A stretch of 64,000 nucleotides of DNA from Roseisolibacter agri (GCF_030159095.1 NZ_BRXS01000002.1:62001-126000), one strand, 5' to 3'; shown: positions 10,680-20,355, counted from the first letter of the stretch. Numbers and translations are program-made. The notes: generated from the letters alone by a model not told the origin.

Positions 10680-11186
10680 ATGTCAGAGATCACGCTGGAC
10701 CTCAGGGATCGCCCCAAGGCGCAGGCCTACGCGGAGCTCGACCAGCACGTCCGCGCCGTCCTCGAAGGCGTCTCCGATCCCATCGCCGCCATGGCGACGG
10801 TCAGCTGCCTCGTGCACCACGCGTTCGGCCACCTGTGGACCGGCTTCTACCGCGTCGTCGAACCCGGCGCGCTGCTGCGGGTCGGGCCGTACCAGGGCAC
10901 GCTCGGCTGCCTCGAGATCGCGTTCGGGCGCGGCGTCTGCGGCACCGCGGCGGCCGAGGGGCGCACGGTGGTCGTCGAGGACGTGCACGCGTTCCCGGGC
11001 CACATCGCCTGCGACGGCCGTTCGCTGAGCGAGATCGTCGTCCCCGTGTACGACGCGGCGGGGACGCTGCTGGCGGTGTTCGACGTCGATTCCGAGCACC
11101 GCGCCACCTTCGACGACGACGACCGCGCGGGGCTGGAGCGGATCCTCGCCTGGTTCCGCGAAGCACCGGCGCTGGCCGCGCTGTAG
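10680..11186 (+). CDS. msrC: Free methionine-(R)-sulfoxide reductase (GAF domain)
   Basis: Reduces free Met-R-sulfoxide with thioredoxin as electron donor, in the cytoplasm. The 168-residue protein is a single GAF domain of normal family length. The three family cysteines are present at 77, 87 and 111, with the same 10/24 spacing as the E. coli enzyme (84/94/118), in GCLEIAFGRGVCG and HIACDGRS. The ATG at 10680 is the first codon after repeat B2; longer in-frame starts would translate the repeat. Downstream is a degenerate HD protein on the same strand. Confidence 0.9.
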   Translation: MSEITLDLRDRPKAQAYAELDQHVRAVLEGVSDPIAAMATVSCLVHHAFGHLWTGFYRVVEPGALLRVGPYQGTLGCLEIAFGRGVCGTAAAEGRTVVVEDVHAFPGHIACDGRSLSEIVVPVYDAAGTLLAVFDVDSEHRATFDDDDRAGLERILAWFREAPALAAL

Positions 11187-11221
11187 ATTCCCCGCCCCGC
11201 CTCACCCGCACGACGGGCTCG

Positions 11222-11839
11222 ATGACCGGCTACTCCGATCGCATCCACCACGCGCTCGCCTTCGCGGACAAGCACCACGACCGCGAGGTGCGCAAGGGCA
11301 CGCGGCTGCCATACTTCACGGCGCCCGCGAACCTCGCCGTCATGCTCACGCGCTACGGGCAGGACGAGGCGACGGTGGTCGCCGGCGTGCTGCGCCAGAC
11401 CGTCGAGGACTACCTGCGCGACGGCTACAGCGTGGACGCGGTGCGCGAGCGGCTGGCCGACAAGTTCGGCGAGACGACGGTGGACGTGCTGCTGGCCGCG
11501 GTTCCGCGCCGCCTCGACGACGACGGCATCGAGCTGTCGCACGAGGAGCAGAAGGGCGACCTGCTGGCGCGCCTCGCCGCCGCGCCCGACGCCGCGCGCT
11601 GGGTGTGCGCCGCGCACGAGGTGCACGAGGCGAGCGCGCTGCTCGCCGACCTGCGCCGGACGTCGTTCCCCGAGTCCGTGTGGCAGCGCGTGAGCGAGGG
11701 CCGCGACGCGCGGCTGCGCTGGTACCAGCAGGTGGCCGAGCAGCTGCTCGCGGTCGGCTTCGACACGCCCGTCGTCGCGGAGCTGCGCGCCGCCGCCGAC
11801 GCGCTCACCACGGCGGCGTCGGGCGTCGAGCAGTCGTAG
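11222..11839 (+). CDS. SpoT-like HD-domain protein lacking the metal ligands
   Basis: A 205-residue protein whose first 65 residues align by eye with the hydrolase HD domain of RelA/SpoT and MESH1: HALAFADKHHD, then GTRLPYFTAPANLAVMLTRYG, then VLRQTVED. In active enzymes these read ...PY-x-THP... and ...LLHDVVED. Here the His of THP is Ala and the HD pair is Arg-Gln, so a (p)ppGpp-hydrolase metal site cannot form as usual. The remaining residues are helical and Ala/Arg-rich. It may be a binding protein rather than an enzyme. The function is unknown. Confidence 0.7.
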   Translation: MTGYSDRIHHALAFADKHHDREVRKGTRLPYFTAPANLAVMLTRYGQDEATVVAGVLRQTVEDYLRDGYSVDAVRERLADKFGETTVDVLLAAVPRRLDDDGIELSHEEQKGDLLARLAAAPDAARWVCAAHEVHEASALLADLRRTSFPESVWQRVSEGRDARLRWYQQVAEQLLAVGFDTPVVAELRAAADALTTAASGVEQS

Positions 11840-11864
11840 TTCGGCGCGCCGGGCCCGAACTACT

Positions 11865-11987
11865 TTAGACAGGATCACGACGGATTGGACGGACAAGAGC
11901 GGATTACGCTCCTCACGGCGCATGGAGTCACGCGCTACGAGGAGCGTAATCCGCTCTTGTCCGTTGAATCCGTCTAATCCTGTCTAA
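11865..11987. repeat. Family C palindromic repeat C2
   Basis: A long near-perfect hairpin beginning TTAGACAGGAT and ending ATCCTGTCTAA, with a long paired stretch around GCGGATTACGCTCC. It is the first of two tandem family C elements in the 344-bp gap between the HD gene and ispG. Confidence 0.88.
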
Positions 11988-12034
11988 GCCGTTCGCAGTT
12001 CCGGGTCCGGCGCGCGAGGACCGGAGGAGCATGC

Positions 12035-12150
12035 GACAGGATTACAGGATTTGCAGGATTGACAGGATTCATGGCGTCGCGTGGCGCGAAAGCGCGTACC
12101 GCCACGCGGAGCGTAATCCTGTCAATCCTGCAAATCCTGGTAATCCTGTC
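12035..12150. repeat. Family C palindromic repeat C3
   Basis: The arms are reiterated ACAGGATT-like units on the left and AATCCTG units on the right, around a GCGCGAAAGCGC centre. A GGTCCGGCGCG module separates it from C2. It ends 33 bases before the ispG stop and may serve as transcription end for both flanking genes. Confidence 0.88.
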
Positions 12151-12183
12151 TGAGCCGTTTGCAGTTCCGGCTCTGGAGCGACG

Positions 12184-13497
12184 TCAGACGCCCGCCGGCT
12201 CGCGCACGACGTCCGCCGCCGGATACGTCCGCGCGACGTAGCCCTCGAGGATCTCGAGGAACTCCGCGACGATGTTGTCGCCCTTGAGCGTCGTCAGCAG
12301 CCGTCCGTCCATGTACACCGGCGCCTTCGGCTCCTCGAACGTCCCCGGCAGCGAGATGCCGATGTTCGCGTGCTTGCTCTCGCCCGGGCCGTTCACCACG
12401 CAGCCCATCACCGCGACCTTCATCTCGACCACGCCCGGGTGCGAGCGCTGCCACACCGGCATCTGCTCGCGCAGGTAGGTCTGGATGTCCTCCGCCATGT
12501 GCTGGAAGAAGGTCGACGTCGTGCGCCCGCACCCCGGGCACGCCGTCACCTGCGGCGCGAACGACCGCAGCCCCAGCGACTGCAGGATCTGCTGCGCGAC
12601 CAGCACCTCCTCCGTGCGGTCGCCGCCCGGCTTCGGCGTCAGCGAGACGCGGATCGTGTCGCCGATCCCCTCGCTCAGCAGGATCGCGAGGCCCGCCGTC
12701 GACGCGACGATGCCCTTGCTCCCCATCCCTGCCTCGGTGAGGCCGAGGTGCAGCGGGTAGTCGCAGCGGCGCGCGAGGCGGCGGTACACCTCCACCAGGT
12801 CCGCGACGACGCTCACCTTCGCGCTGATGATGATCCGGTCGTGGCCGAGCCCCACCTCCTCCGCCAGCGCGGCGGAGCGGAGCGCGCTCTCCAGCATCGC
12901 CTCGATGTAGACGTCCTTCGCGTCGCGGGGATGCCCCGCGGCCGCGTTGGCGTCCATCATCTGCGTCAGCAGGTCCTGGTCGAGCGAGCCCCAGTTCACG
13001 CCGATGCGCACCGGCTTGTCGTGGTCGATCGCGACCTGCACGATCTGCGTGAAGTTCGCGTCGCGGTGCCGCGTGCCGACGTTGCCCGGGTTGATGCGGT
13101 ACTTGTCGAGCGTCGCCGCGCACGCCGGGTGCTTCGTCAGCAGCAGGTGGCCGTTGTAGTGGAAATCGCCCACCAGCGGCACGTCGAGGCCCATGTCGTC
13201 GAGCCGCGCGCGGATCTCGGGGACCGCGGCCGCCGCCTCGTCGTTGTTCACCGTGACGCGCACGATCTGCGAGCCTGCCCGGTGCAGCGCCGCCACCTGC
13301 AGCGCCGTCGCGGCCGCGTCGGCGGTGTCGGTGTTCGTCATCGACTGCACGACCACCGGCTGCGACGCGCCCACGCCCACGCCGCGCACGCGCGCGGTGA
13401 CGGACGGGCGGCGCGCGCCGAAGGTGGTGACGGGAGTGGCGCTGGTCGCGGACGCGACGGGCGCGTCGCCGGCGATCGGGAGGGGAACGGAGCTCAC
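12184..13497 (-). CDS. ispG: 4-hydroxy-3-methylbut-2-enyl diphosphate synthase
   Basis: Penultimate enzyme of the MEP isoprenoid pathway: a [4Fe-4S] enzyme reducing methylerythritol cyclodiphosphate to HMBPP, in the cytoplasm. The 437-residue protein has the TIM barrel (about 30-300) and the C-terminal iron-sulfur domain with C320, C323 (ACPGCGR), C366 and E373 ([10 protein letters not shown]). Length is normal for the single-insert-free bacterial form, apart from an Ala/Thr/Pro-rich 30-residue N-terminal extension. It stands alone, diverging from the gene at 13632. The ATG at 13497 is the first in frame. Confidence 0.96.
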   Translation of the reverse strand: MSSVPLPIAGDAPVASATSATPVTTFGARRPSVTARVRGVGVGASQPVVVQSMTNTDTADAAATALQVAALHRAGSQIVRVTVNNDEAAAAVPEIRARLDDMGLDVPLVGDFHYNGHLLLTKHPACAATLDKYRINPGNVGTRHRDANFTQIVQVAIDHDKPVRIGVNWGSLDQDLLTQMMDANAAAGHPRDAKDVYIEAMLESALRSAALAEEVGLGHDRIIISAKVSVVADLVEVYRRLARRCDYPLHLGLTEAGMGSKGIVASTAGLAILLSEGIGDTIRVSLTPKPGGDRTEEVLVAQQILQSLGLRSFAPQVTACPGCGRTTSTFFQHMAEDIQTYLREQMPVWQRSHPGVVEMKVAVMGCVVNGPGESKHANIGISLPGTFEEPKAPVYMDGRLLTTLKGDNIVAEFLEILEGYVARTYPAADVVREPAGV

Positions 13498-13631
13498 GGC
13501 AGGTCCTGCACGGCGGAGGCACGACGGGGAGGTGATGGCGGCCGACGGCGCGGCCCCTGCGAAAGCTAGCGCGGCCGGGACGGCCGAGGGATACTCTCCG
13601 GCAGGCCCACTCCCCCAATCGCCCGACGCCC

Positions 13632-14174
13632 ATGACCAGTTCCGACGCGCCTCCCCGCGGCTCCTTCGCCCGCCGCAACTGGGGGAAGCTCACGCTCGCC
13701 ACGCTCGTCCTCGCGCCGCTGCTCGTCATCGGCGTCTGGACCGCGATCGCGCTCGGCTTCTCGTACTCGAACGGCACGCGCACGGGCTACAACCAGAAGC
13801 TCTCGCGCAAGGGCTGGCTGTGTAAGACGTGGGAGGGGGAGCTCGCGCTCTCCAACGTGCCGGGGCAGGCGCCGGAGCTGTTCAACTACTCCGTGCGCGA
13901 CGACGCCGTGGCGGCGCAGATCCAGAAGCTCGAGGGACGGCGCGTGGCGCTCAGCTACGAGGAGCACCGCGGCGTGCCGACCACGTGCTTCGGCGAGACC
14001 GACTACTTCGCCACCGGCGTGCGCGCGGTGGACGTGGATCCGCTGGCGCCCGGAACGCCCGGAACGCCTGGAACCCCGGTGACGCCCGGCACACCGGCGG
14101 CGCCGGCGGGCGCGGACACGGCGCGTGGTGGCGCGACTCCTGCGCCTGCGCCCGGCGCACCCCGCGCGCCCTGA
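13632..14174 (+). CDS. Membrane-anchored protein with Pro/Gly/Thr-rich tail, function unknown
   Basis: A 180-residue protein with one N-terminal membrane helix (about 20-45), then a segment [23 protein letters not shown] typical in outline of a small family of uncharacterised membrane proteins in Bacteroidota and Gemmatimonadota (KGWxxKTWEG pattern), and a low-complexity tail with repeated PGTP units (about 140-155). The tail repeat comes from tandem GGAACGCCC-like codon runs. No enzymatic motif is visible. Confidence 0.72.
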   Translation: MTSSDAPPRGSFARRNWGKLTLATLVLAPLLVIGVWTAIALGFSYSNGTRTGYNQKLSRKGWLCKTWEGELALSNVPGQAPELFNYSVRDDAVAAQIQKLEGRRVALSYEEHRGVPTTCFGETDYFATGVRAVDVDPLAPGTPGTPGTPVTPGTPAAPAGADTARGGATPAPAPGAPRAP

Positions 14175-14224
14175 CGTCTCCAGACGTTTCCGGGCGCGGC
14201 TCGAACACCCACGCCCCGCATCGC

Positions 14225-14785
14225 ATGACGACTCTCCGTCGCATCCTCGCCGCCGCGCCGCTGGCGCTGGCCCTCACGACGGCTGCACACGCGCAGACCA
14301 CCGGCACCGGCGCGCCGACCCGCCCCGTCAGCTTCGGCGTCGCGGGCGGCCTGTCGATCCCGACCGGCGACTTCGGCGACGTCCTCGAGTCGGGCTTCCT
14401 CGCCGGCGGCCTGCTGGAGTTCACGCGCCCGGCGTCGCCGATCGCGTTCCGCGTCGAGGTGGACTACCAGCGCTTCAGCATCAAGGACGAGCTGGACATC
14501 GGCAGCCCGTCCGACACCCGCGTGATCAGCGGCGTCGCGAACGTGCTGTACAAGTTCGCGGGTGAGACGGCGCGCCCGTACCTCCTCGGCGGCGTGGGCC
14601 TGTTCAACGTCGGCGCGACCGTCGAGGGCGCGGACTCGGAGAACAAGTTCGGCTTCAACCTCGGCGCCGGCCTCGAGATCCCGCTCTCGGGCATCACCGC
14701 CTTCGGCGACATCCGCTACCAGTCGATCCAGACCGAGAACACGGCGCTCAACCTCATCCCGATCCGCGTCGGCATCCGCTTCTGA
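14225..14785 (+). CDS. Outer-membrane beta-barrel protein
   Basis: A 186-residue secreted protein: signal peptide (1-23, ending AHAQ), then alternating amphipathic strands ([44 protein letters not shown]) ending in IRVGIRF, the terminal-Phe signature of outer-membrane barrels. It resembles OmpA/OmpW-like eight-stranded barrels. The substrate is unknown. It converges with another barrel gene across a strong hairpin. Confidence 0.85.
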   Translation: MTTLRRILAAAPLALALTTAAHAQTTGTGAPTRPVSFGVAGGLSIPTGDFGDVLESGFLAGGLLEFTRPASPIAFRVEVDYQRFSIKDELDIGSPSDTRVISGVANVLYKFAGETARPYLLGGVGLFNVGATVEGADSENKFGFNLGAGLEIPLSGITAFGDIRYQSIQTENTALNLIPIRVGIRF

Positions 14786-14810
14786 GCGGATCGCCCTTCG
14801 GGACGCGCGA

Positions 14811-14843
14811 CGGCGGCGGACGAGAAGCTCTCGTCCGCCGCCG
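14811..14843. terminator. Bidirectional terminator hairpin between two barrel genes
   Basis: A perfect 15-bp stem (14811-14825 with 14829-14843) and 3-base loop between convergent stops. There is no U-tract, as is common at this GC content. Confidence 0.75.
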
Positions 14844-14870
14844 TTCCGCATGCGCGGACACGCGCGGGCG

Positions 14871-15530
14871 TCAGCGCCCGAGCGGGAAATCGAGGCTGCC
14901 GTAGAGCGTGATCGCGCGGTTCCTCACATCGTCGGCGGAGACGAGCTTCGTGAGCCCCAGCGTGTAGCGCGCGCCGACGTTCAGCCGCTGCCGTCCGATG
15001 TCGAAGCCCAGCGCACCGCCGAGCATCAGCCCCGCGTCGAACGACTTGAGGTCCTCCTCGTCCTCCTCGTTCGCGATGTCGCGGCACGGCCGCGACGCGC
15101 TGACACCCTGACCCGACGCCTCGACGTCGCACGACGCCTTGAACGCCAGCGCGGGCCCCGCGAAGAGGTGCGGCCGCACCGCGCTGCCGGTCGTCGGCAT
15201 GTCGACGCGCAGCAGCAGCGGCACCTCGACGTAATCGAGCTTGAAGGTCGCCGTGAAGCCGTCCTCCGAGAGCGCGGCGCCCTTCTGGGCGAACAGCACC
15301 TCGGGCTGGAACGAGACGACGGACGTCAGCGGAACCGTCAGCGCCGCCCCGGCCACGAACCCGGTGCGGTTGCCCCACTCGTCCACCGGATCGCCGGACA
15401 GGGTGGCGATGCTGGCGCCGGCCAGGACGCCGAGGCGCGGCGCGGGGCGCGCGACCGGCTGTGCGGCGATAGGGGCCACGAGGGTGGCGGAGAGCGTGAC
15501 GGTGGCGGCCAGCAGGGTGCGGACTCGCAT
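14871..15530 (-). CDS. Outer-membrane beta-barrel protein, PorT-like
   Basis: A 219-residue protein with a signal peptide (1-24, ending PIAAQ) and repeated barrel strands. Segments such as [27 protein letters not shown] and [13 protein letters not shown] match the outline of the PorT/OMP_b-brl_2 family. An acidic [14 protein letters not shown] loop and two Cys in an extracellular-type loop are notable. The terminal strand is [12 protein letters not shown] chose the ATG at 15530 because it opens a clean signal peptide; the frame upstream is non-coding. The function is unknown. Confidence 0.8.
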   Translation of the reverse strand: MRVRTLLAATVTLSATLVAPIAAQPVARPAPRLGVLAGASIATLSGDPVDEWGNRTGFVAGAALTVPLTSVVSFQPEVLFAQKGAALSEDGFTATFKLDYVEVPLLLRVDMPTTGSAVRPHLFAGPALAFKASCDVEASGQGVSASRPCRDIANEEDEEDLKSFDAGLMLGGALGFDIGRQRLNVGARYTLGLTKLVSADDVRNRAITLYGSLDFPLGR

Positions 15531-15875
15531 GCGGCTCCGGGAGCGGGTGGTCGACGGATGGTCGACGGGGCGGCCTCGCGTGCGCGCCACGATGCGGCCG
15601 CCGGCCGCCGCGGGCAACGGCGGGCAGCGCTTCCGACACCCGCCGCACGTCTCGCGAACCGCGACGGAACCTCGTCCCTTGGAGGGGGTAAACTGCTGCG
15701 CTATTGTGCGACCCCCTACCCACCCGTATCTTCGTCCTGCCTCGGTGGGACCATGACACGGGTGTCGTGCGTCGTGCCGAGAACATCCACCGCGATGGAT
15801 GCAGGTATCGCGGAGTTTGTCGGGGTACGGCGTGTTCCGCTCCCTGGACAAATCAACACACAAGGAGAGCTGGAC
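15531..15875 (+). other. Divergent intergenic region and long csp leader
   Basis: This 345-bp region separates the divergent barrel and cold-shock genes. It holds an inverted repeat AGGGGGT/ACCCCCT (15683-15689, 15711-15717) and an AAGGAG ribosome-binding site at 15862-15867. The distance is compatible with the long structured 5' leaders typical of cold-shock mRNAs. I cannot place a promoter with confidence. Confidence 0.45.
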
Positions 15876-16085
15876 ATGCGTACGACCGGCAAGGTGAAGT
15901 GGTTCAACGACGCGAAGGGCTTCGGGTTCATCACGCCCGACAACGGCAGCAAGGACTGCTTCGTCCACTACAGCGCCATCCAGGGCCAGGGCTTCAAGAC
16001 GCTCGCCGAGGGTGATGCCGTGGAGTTCGATATCGTCCAGGGCCAGAAGGGTCCCGCGGCGGAGAACGTCCAGCGCGCCGGCTGA
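15876..16085 (+). CDS. Cold-shock protein
   Basis: A 69-residue single-stranded nucleic-acid-binding OB-fold protein and RNA chaperone. RNP1 (KGFGFI) and RNP2 (CFVHYS) are intact. It is a close paralogue of the csp at 57341 (start [19 protein letters not shown], end KGPAAENV). A good AAGGAG sequence lies about nine bases upstream, and a terminator follows within 20 bases, so it is monocistronic. Confidence 0.95.
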   Translation: MRTTGKVKWFNDAKGFGFITPDNGSKDCFVHYSAIQGQGFKTLAEGDAVEFDIVQGQKGPAAENVQRAG

Positions 16086-16104
16086 ACCGAGCCGGGTGCG
16101 TGAC

Positions 16105-16138
16105 AGCGGGGCGTCGAGGAGATCCTCGACGCCCCGCT
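16105..16138 (+). terminator. Rho-independent terminator of csp
   Basis: A perfect 15-bp stem (16105-16119 with 16124-16138) with a 4-base loop, 20 bases after the csp stop and before the next start. Confidence 0.8.
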
Positions 16139-16160
16139 GTGCTTTGACCCACCGCGTCCC

Positions 16161-17228
16161 ATGTACGCGCGCTGTCTGTTCTGCCAGGCAGACCTCGGCC
16201 GCAACGAGGCCATCGAGGCCTTCCCCGTCGGCCGCCGGCTCGCGTACGACGCCGCGCGCGGGCGGCTCTGGGTGGTGTGCCGCGCGTGCGAGCGCTGGAA
16301 CCTCACGCCGCTCGACGAGCGCTGGGAGGCGATCGAGGCGGCCGAGCGACTGTATCGCGACACGCGCCGCCGCGTGGCCACCGAGAACGTCGGGCTGGCG
16401 CGCGTCGCCGACGGGACGGAGCTGGTGCGCATCGGGCGGCCGCTGCGCCCCGAGTTCGCGGCCTGGCGCTACGGCGACCAGTTCGGGCGGCGGCAGCGGC
16501 GCGCGATCGCGATGGGCGTCGGCACCGTGGGCGCGGCCGGCGCGGCGGTGGTCGCCGGGCCGGTGCTCGGGCTGGTCTCGTTGAGCACCGTGTGGCCGCT
16601 GCTCAACTCCGTGAACGTGCTGCTCAACGCGCGGCGCTCGAAGCGGGTGCTCTCCGTTCCGGTCTCGCCCGCGCGAACGCTGCGCGTGGCCGCCATGCAC
16701 GCGCAGCGCGCGCGTCTGGTGCCGTTCGGCGAGGCGCGCTGGCGCCTGGAGGTGCACGGTGTCCTGCCGGACGACGCCAGCGCGGAGCGCTGGCTCACGA
16801 TGGATCAGCCCACGCGGTCGGTCATCCTGGAGGGCGAGGACGCGCTGCGCGCCGCCGCGACGCTGCTCCCGCGCGTCAACCACGCGGGCGGGAGCGCGCG
16901 CACGGTGCGCGACGCGGTCGCGATGCTGGACGAGACCCCCGATCCGGCGACGCTCTTCGAGCGCGTGGCCGACGATGAGCGGCGGCGCTTCTACGGCCGC
17001 TCGTGGCAGCTCGGCGAGGACGGCGTCGTGAGCCGCTTCCCGACCGCCGTCCGGCTGGCCCTGGAGATGGCGGCGCACGAGGAGCGCGAGCGGCGGGCGC
17101 TGGAGGGCGAGCTCGCGGAGCTGGAGCGCGCCTGGCGCGAGGCCGAGGAGATCGCCACCATCGCGGACGCGCTGCTGGTGCCGGGCAGCGTCACCGATCG
17201 GCTGCGGCGCCTGCGCGGAAGCGGGTGA
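16161..17228 (+). CDS. Zinc-ribbon membrane-associated protein, unknown function
   Basis: A 355-residue protein beginning with a two-CxxC zinc ribbon (C5/C8 in CLFC; C40/C43 in CRAC) followed by RWNLTPLDERWEA. A hydrophobic hairpin (about 112-145, Gly/Ala/Val-rich) suggests membrane insertion. The C-terminal third is a charged Glu/Arg helix (about 300-350), probably coiled coil. I recognise no named family; it looks lineage-specific. The ATG at 16161 is right after the csp terminator. Confidence 0.72.
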   Translation: MYARCLFCQADLGRNEAIEAFPVGRRLAYDAARGRLWVVCRACERWNLTPLDERWEAIEAAERLYRDTRRRVATENVGLARVADGTELVRIGRPLRPEFAAWRYGDQFGRRQRRAIAMGVGTVGAAGAAVVAGPVLGLVSLSTVWPLLNSVNVLLNARRSKRVLSVPVSPARTLRVAAMHAQRARLVPFGEARWRLEVHGVLPDDASAERWLTMDQPTRSVILEGEDALRAAATLLPRVNHAGGSARTVRDAVAMLDETPDPATLFERVADDERRRFYGRSWQLGEDGVVSRFPTAVRLALEMAAHEERERRALEGELAELERAWREAEEIATIADALLVPGSVTDRLRRLRGSG

Positions 17229-17340
17229 GCCGGAGGGGGTGAACCGCGGCGACTCCTCCGGGTGACCCATCCGGAAGAGTCAGCCGACGGCTATCCATCG
17301 GCCCGCGCCCCGCCGTCCCACGCCACGCCCCGGAGACCCC

Positions 17341-18669
17341 ATGTCCGCCCGCCGCTCCGCCCTCCGCTCGCTCGCCGGCGCCCTGATCGCGGTCGGCGCC
17401 GTCCTCCCCGGCCCGGCGTGCGCGCAGGCGCCGGCCGCGACGCCGCTCTCGGCCGCCGCCCGCGCCGAGGTGATCGACGCGCTCGCCGGACAGCTCGCGC
17501 GCCTGTACGTCGACGCCGACACCGCGCGCCTGATCGCCGACCGGCTGCGGGGCCGCCTGCGCGCCGGCGCGTACGACACGGCCGCCGCGCCCGCCCGCTT
17601 CGCCGAGCTGGTGACGACGGACCTGCGTTCCGTGAACGGCGACCTGCACCTGGGGCTCCAGTTTCGCGGCGGCGCGACGCCCGGCCCCTCCGGTGGCGAC
17701 CCGTCGGCGCAGGCGCGCGCCCGCAACTTCGGCCTCGAGCGGGTGGAGATCCTGCCCGGCAACGTCGGCTACCTCGAGGTCACCGGCTTCATCGGCGCGC
17801 CCGGCGTCGAGGAGGCGCTCGGCGACGCGATGCGCTTCCTCTCGCGCACCGATGCGCTGATCGTCGACGTGCGGCGCAACGGCGGCGGCAGCGGGCAGAT
17901 GAGCCACCTCGCGTTCAGCCACTTCCTCGGTGAGACGCCGGTGCCCACGATCCGCGTCGTGGAGCGCGGCACGGGCCGCGACGAGGTCTCGCGCAGCGTG
18001 GCGCGGGTGCCCGGCCCGCGGCGCCCCGACGTGCCACTCTACGTGCTCACGAGCCAGGGCACCGCGTCGGCGGCCGAGGAGTTCACCTTCGTGCTCCGCA
18101 ACCGGAAGCGTGCGACGATCGTCGGCGACCGCACCGCCGGCGCCGGCCACATGGTGCGCGGCGTGCCGGTCGGCCACGGCTTCGTCGGCAGCGTCTCCAT
18201 CACGCGCGTCAGCGATCCCGAGTCCGGGCTCGAGTGGGAGCGCGTGGGCGTGCAGCCCGACGTGCGCGTGCCGGCCGAGCGCGCGCTCGACGTCGCGCAC
18301 GCGGCGGCGCTGCGCACCATCGCGCAGCGCGCCACCGACGACGAGCGGCGCACGTTCCTCGCCCGCATGGCCGAGACGGTGGAGGCGCGCCTGAAGGACG
18401 TGCGGCCGGACGCCGCGTCGCTCGCGCGCTGGACCGGCGTGTACGACGGCGGCCGCCGCGTGGAGCTCGTGGATGGGCGGCTCGTATACCGGGCGCGGCC
18501 CGGCGTCATGGGCGACGTGCTGGTCCCGCTCGGCGACGACCGCTTCGCGGCGGGCACGACGCGCTTCGCGTTCGCGCGGGAGGGCAGCGCGCCGCGCCTG
18601 ACGATCGAGCGCGTGGACGGCTCGCGGCTCTCGTACCCGCGCACCGCGTCGCTCGCCGCCGCGCCCTGA
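17341..18669 (+). CDS. S41-family (C-terminal processing / IRBP-like) peptidase, secreted
   Basis: A 442-residue periplasmic serine peptidase. It has a signal peptide (1-28, ending ACAQA), an N-terminal helical cap (about 38-110), and the tail-specific protease catalytic domain (about 130-310) with LIVDVRRNGGGSG and the nucleophile Ser243 in TSQGTASAAEEF. A PDZ domain is not evident between the cap and catalytic part, as in the IRBP/tricorn subgroup. The C-terminal ~90 residues form a small beta domain, similar to those following S41 or beta-lactamase domains. It precedes a site-2 protease gene on the same strand. Confidence 0.88.
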   Translation: MSARRSALRSLAGALIAVGAVLPGPACAQAPAATPLSAAARAEVIDALAGQLARLYVDADTARLIADRLRGRLRAGAYDTAAAPARFAELVTTDLRSVNGDLHLGLQFRGGATPGPSGGDPSAQARARNFGLERVEILPGNVGYLEVTGFIGAPGVEEALGDAMRFLSRTDALIVDVRRNGGGSGQMSHLAFSHFLGETPVPTIRVVERGTGRDEVSRSVARVPGPRRPDVPLYVLTSQGTASAAEEFTFVLRNRKRATIVGDRTAGAGHMVRGVPVGHGFVGSVSITRVSDPESGLEWERVGVQPDVRVPAERALDVAHAAALRTIAQRATDDERRTFLARMAETVEARLKDVRPDAASLARWTGVYDGGRRVELVDGRLVYRARPGVMGDVLVPLGDDRFAAGTTRFAFAREGSAPRLTIERVDGSRLSYPRTASLAAAP

Positions 18670-18700
18670 CGGGAGGGCGGTCACCCGCTGGCCCGTGCGG

Positions 18701-18723
18701 TCCCGAAGTGCGACGTTTCGGGA
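18701..18723 (+). terminator. Possible weak terminator hairpin
   Basis: A 7-bp stem (TCCCGAA / TTCGGGA) with a 9-base loop between the S41 and M50 genes. Too short to be confident. Confidence 0.3.
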
Positions 18724-18756
18724 GGCGCCCACGCACGTCCCCGCACCCGCCCTTCC

Positions 18757-19866
18757 GTGAAGTGGTCCTGGCGCATCGCGCGCATCGCCGGCATCGACGT
18801 CCACGTCCACGCGACGTTCCTGCTGCTGCTCGCCTTCTATGCGCTGAGCACGTACCAGCGCACGCGGTCGTACGAGGCGAGCGCGATGGCGGTCGGCTTC
18901 GTGGGGCTCGTCTTCGCGATCGTGCTGATGCACGAGTACGGGCACGCGCTGACGGCGCGGCGCTACGGCATCGCGACGCAGGACATCACGCTGCTTCCCA
19001 TCGGCGGTGTCGCGCGGCTGGAGCGCATGCCGCGCGAGCCGCGGCAGGAGCTGATGGTGGCGCTCGCCGGGCCGGCGGTGAACGTCGCGCTGGCCATCCT
19101 CCTGTGGACGGGGCTGCGGCTGTTCGACAGCGCGCCCGACCCGATGGCCGTCTCGACGGCCGACGCGAACTTCTTCGGCCGCTCGCTCGCGCAGCAGCTG
19201 CTCGGCGTCAACATCTGGCTCGCGGCGTTCAACCTGCTGCCCGCGTTCCCGATGGACGGCGGCCGCGTGCTGCGCGCGCTGATCGCGTGGCGCACGGGCG
19301 ACTACGCGCGCGCCACCGTGCGCGCGGCGACCATCGGCCGCGTGTTCGCGGTGCTGTTCGGGCTCGCGGGGTTCTTCTGGTTCCACACGCCGATGCTCGT
19401 GCTCGTCGCGCTGTTCGTCTGGATGGCCGCCGCCAGCGAGGCCGACGCGGTCTCCGGCGAGAGCGGCATCAGCGAGCTGCCGCTGTCGCGCGTGATGATC
19501 ACCGACGTGCGCACCCTCGCCCCCGAGGAGCCGATCGGCCGCGCGGTGGAGCTGCTGCTCGCGGGCTTCCAGCAGGACTTCCCCGTGATCGAGAACGGCG
19601 CGCTCGTGGGCGTGCTGACGCGCCGCGACCTGCTGCAGGCGCTGCGCGACCAGGGCCAGGCCGCACCCGTGCGCGGCGCGATGCGCACCGACTTCGCCGT
19701 CGCCGCGCCCGACGAGGCGCTGGAGGACGCGCTCGCGCGCCTGAAGGACTGCGACTGCCAGGCGATGCCCGTGGTGCGCGGCCGCACGCTGCTCGGCCTG
19801 CTGACGCTCGACAACGTCGGCGAGTACGTCATGGTCCGCTCGGCGCTGCGGGGCGCGCGGGCGTAG
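18757..19866 (+). CDS. Site-2 protease (M50) with C-terminal CBS pair
   Basis: An intramembrane zinc metalloprotease of the SpoIVFB/M50B class, 369 residues. It has HEYGH at 59-63 in a membrane helix and the third zinc ligand in MDGGR (D167). About six hydrophobic segments cover residues 15-225, then two CBS domains (about 245-365) likely bind adenosyl nucleotides and gate activity. I chose the GTG at 18757, which gives the usual WSWRIARIAGIDVHVH N-terminus. The partner substrate (often an anti-sigma factor) is not in the window. Confidence 0.9.
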   Translation: MKWSWRIARIAGIDVHVHATFLLLLAFYALSTYQRTRSYEASAMAVGFVGLVFAIVLMHEYGHALTARRYGIATQDITLLPIGGVARLERMPREPRQELMVALAGPAVNVALAILLWTGLRLFDSAPDPMAVSTADANFFGRSLAQQLLGVNIWLAAFNLLPAFPMDGGRVLRALIAWRTGDYARATVRAATIGRVFAVLFGLAGFFWFHTPMLVLVALFVWMAAASEADAVSGESGISELPLSRVMITDVRTLAPEEPIGRAVELLLAGFQQDFPVIENGALVGVLTRRDLLQALRDQGQAAPVRGAMRTDFAVAAPDEALEDALARLKDCDCQAMPVVRGRTLLGLLTLDNVGEYVMVRSALRGARA

Positions 19867-19869
19867 CGC

Positions 19870-20014
19870 AACGGCGAACAGCATTGCGAGGATGACGATC
19901 GGATAACGTCTGATAACGACGGATGGCTCCGGTGGAGTGCGAGGAAGCTCACCGCCACGCGGAACCATCCGCTCTTATCAGATCCTGTCAGACTCTATCC
20001 TTGTTGCCGTTGCC
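19870..20014. repeat. Family C repeat C4 (degenerate)
   Basis: An imperfect hairpin with GGATAACGTCTGATAAC in the left arm and CTTATCAGATCCTGTCAG in the right arm, around a CACCGCCACG centre. It lies in the 489-bp gap after the site-2 protease. Confidence 0.7.
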
Positions 20015-20015
20015 G

Positions 20016-20200
20016 TCCGGGTCCGGCGCGCGGGCCCTCCGTGGCTTTTGGTGAGGATGCGGATGCTCCGGATGATGCGGATGTTGCGGATCGTCCCGCG
20101 TGGCGACGACGCTCCCTGCACCCGACAGAAGCGATCCGAACGATCCGTTCCGATCCGGAGCATCCGCACCCCTCCAAAGGGCCAACGGGTCCGGCGTGAT
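20016..20200. repeat. Family A palindromic repeat A3
   Basis: Forward copy: GAGGATGCGGATGCTCCGGAT on the left pairs with ATCCGGAGCATCCGCACC on the right. Both ends carry GGGTCCGGCG. It directly follows C4; the remaining 150 bases before the hydrolase start hold nothing I recognise. Confidence 0.88.
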
Positions 20201-20355
20201 GACGGCTGCGAAGGCACGGAGCGCATCCGCGGCCCGCTGCCCGCGGTCCGCAGCGCTCGATGGCGACGTCCTTGCCATCGCCAGCTGCCGCATCACATCG
20301 CGCCGCGCGATGGGGTCGTGTGGCGCGCGACCACCGGGCATGGGAGGAGGGGACG

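Noticed and set aside
14041-14100. PGTP repeats as a collagen-like domain
   Set aside because: Only a few degenerate units, in a low-complexity tail; too short for a triple helix.
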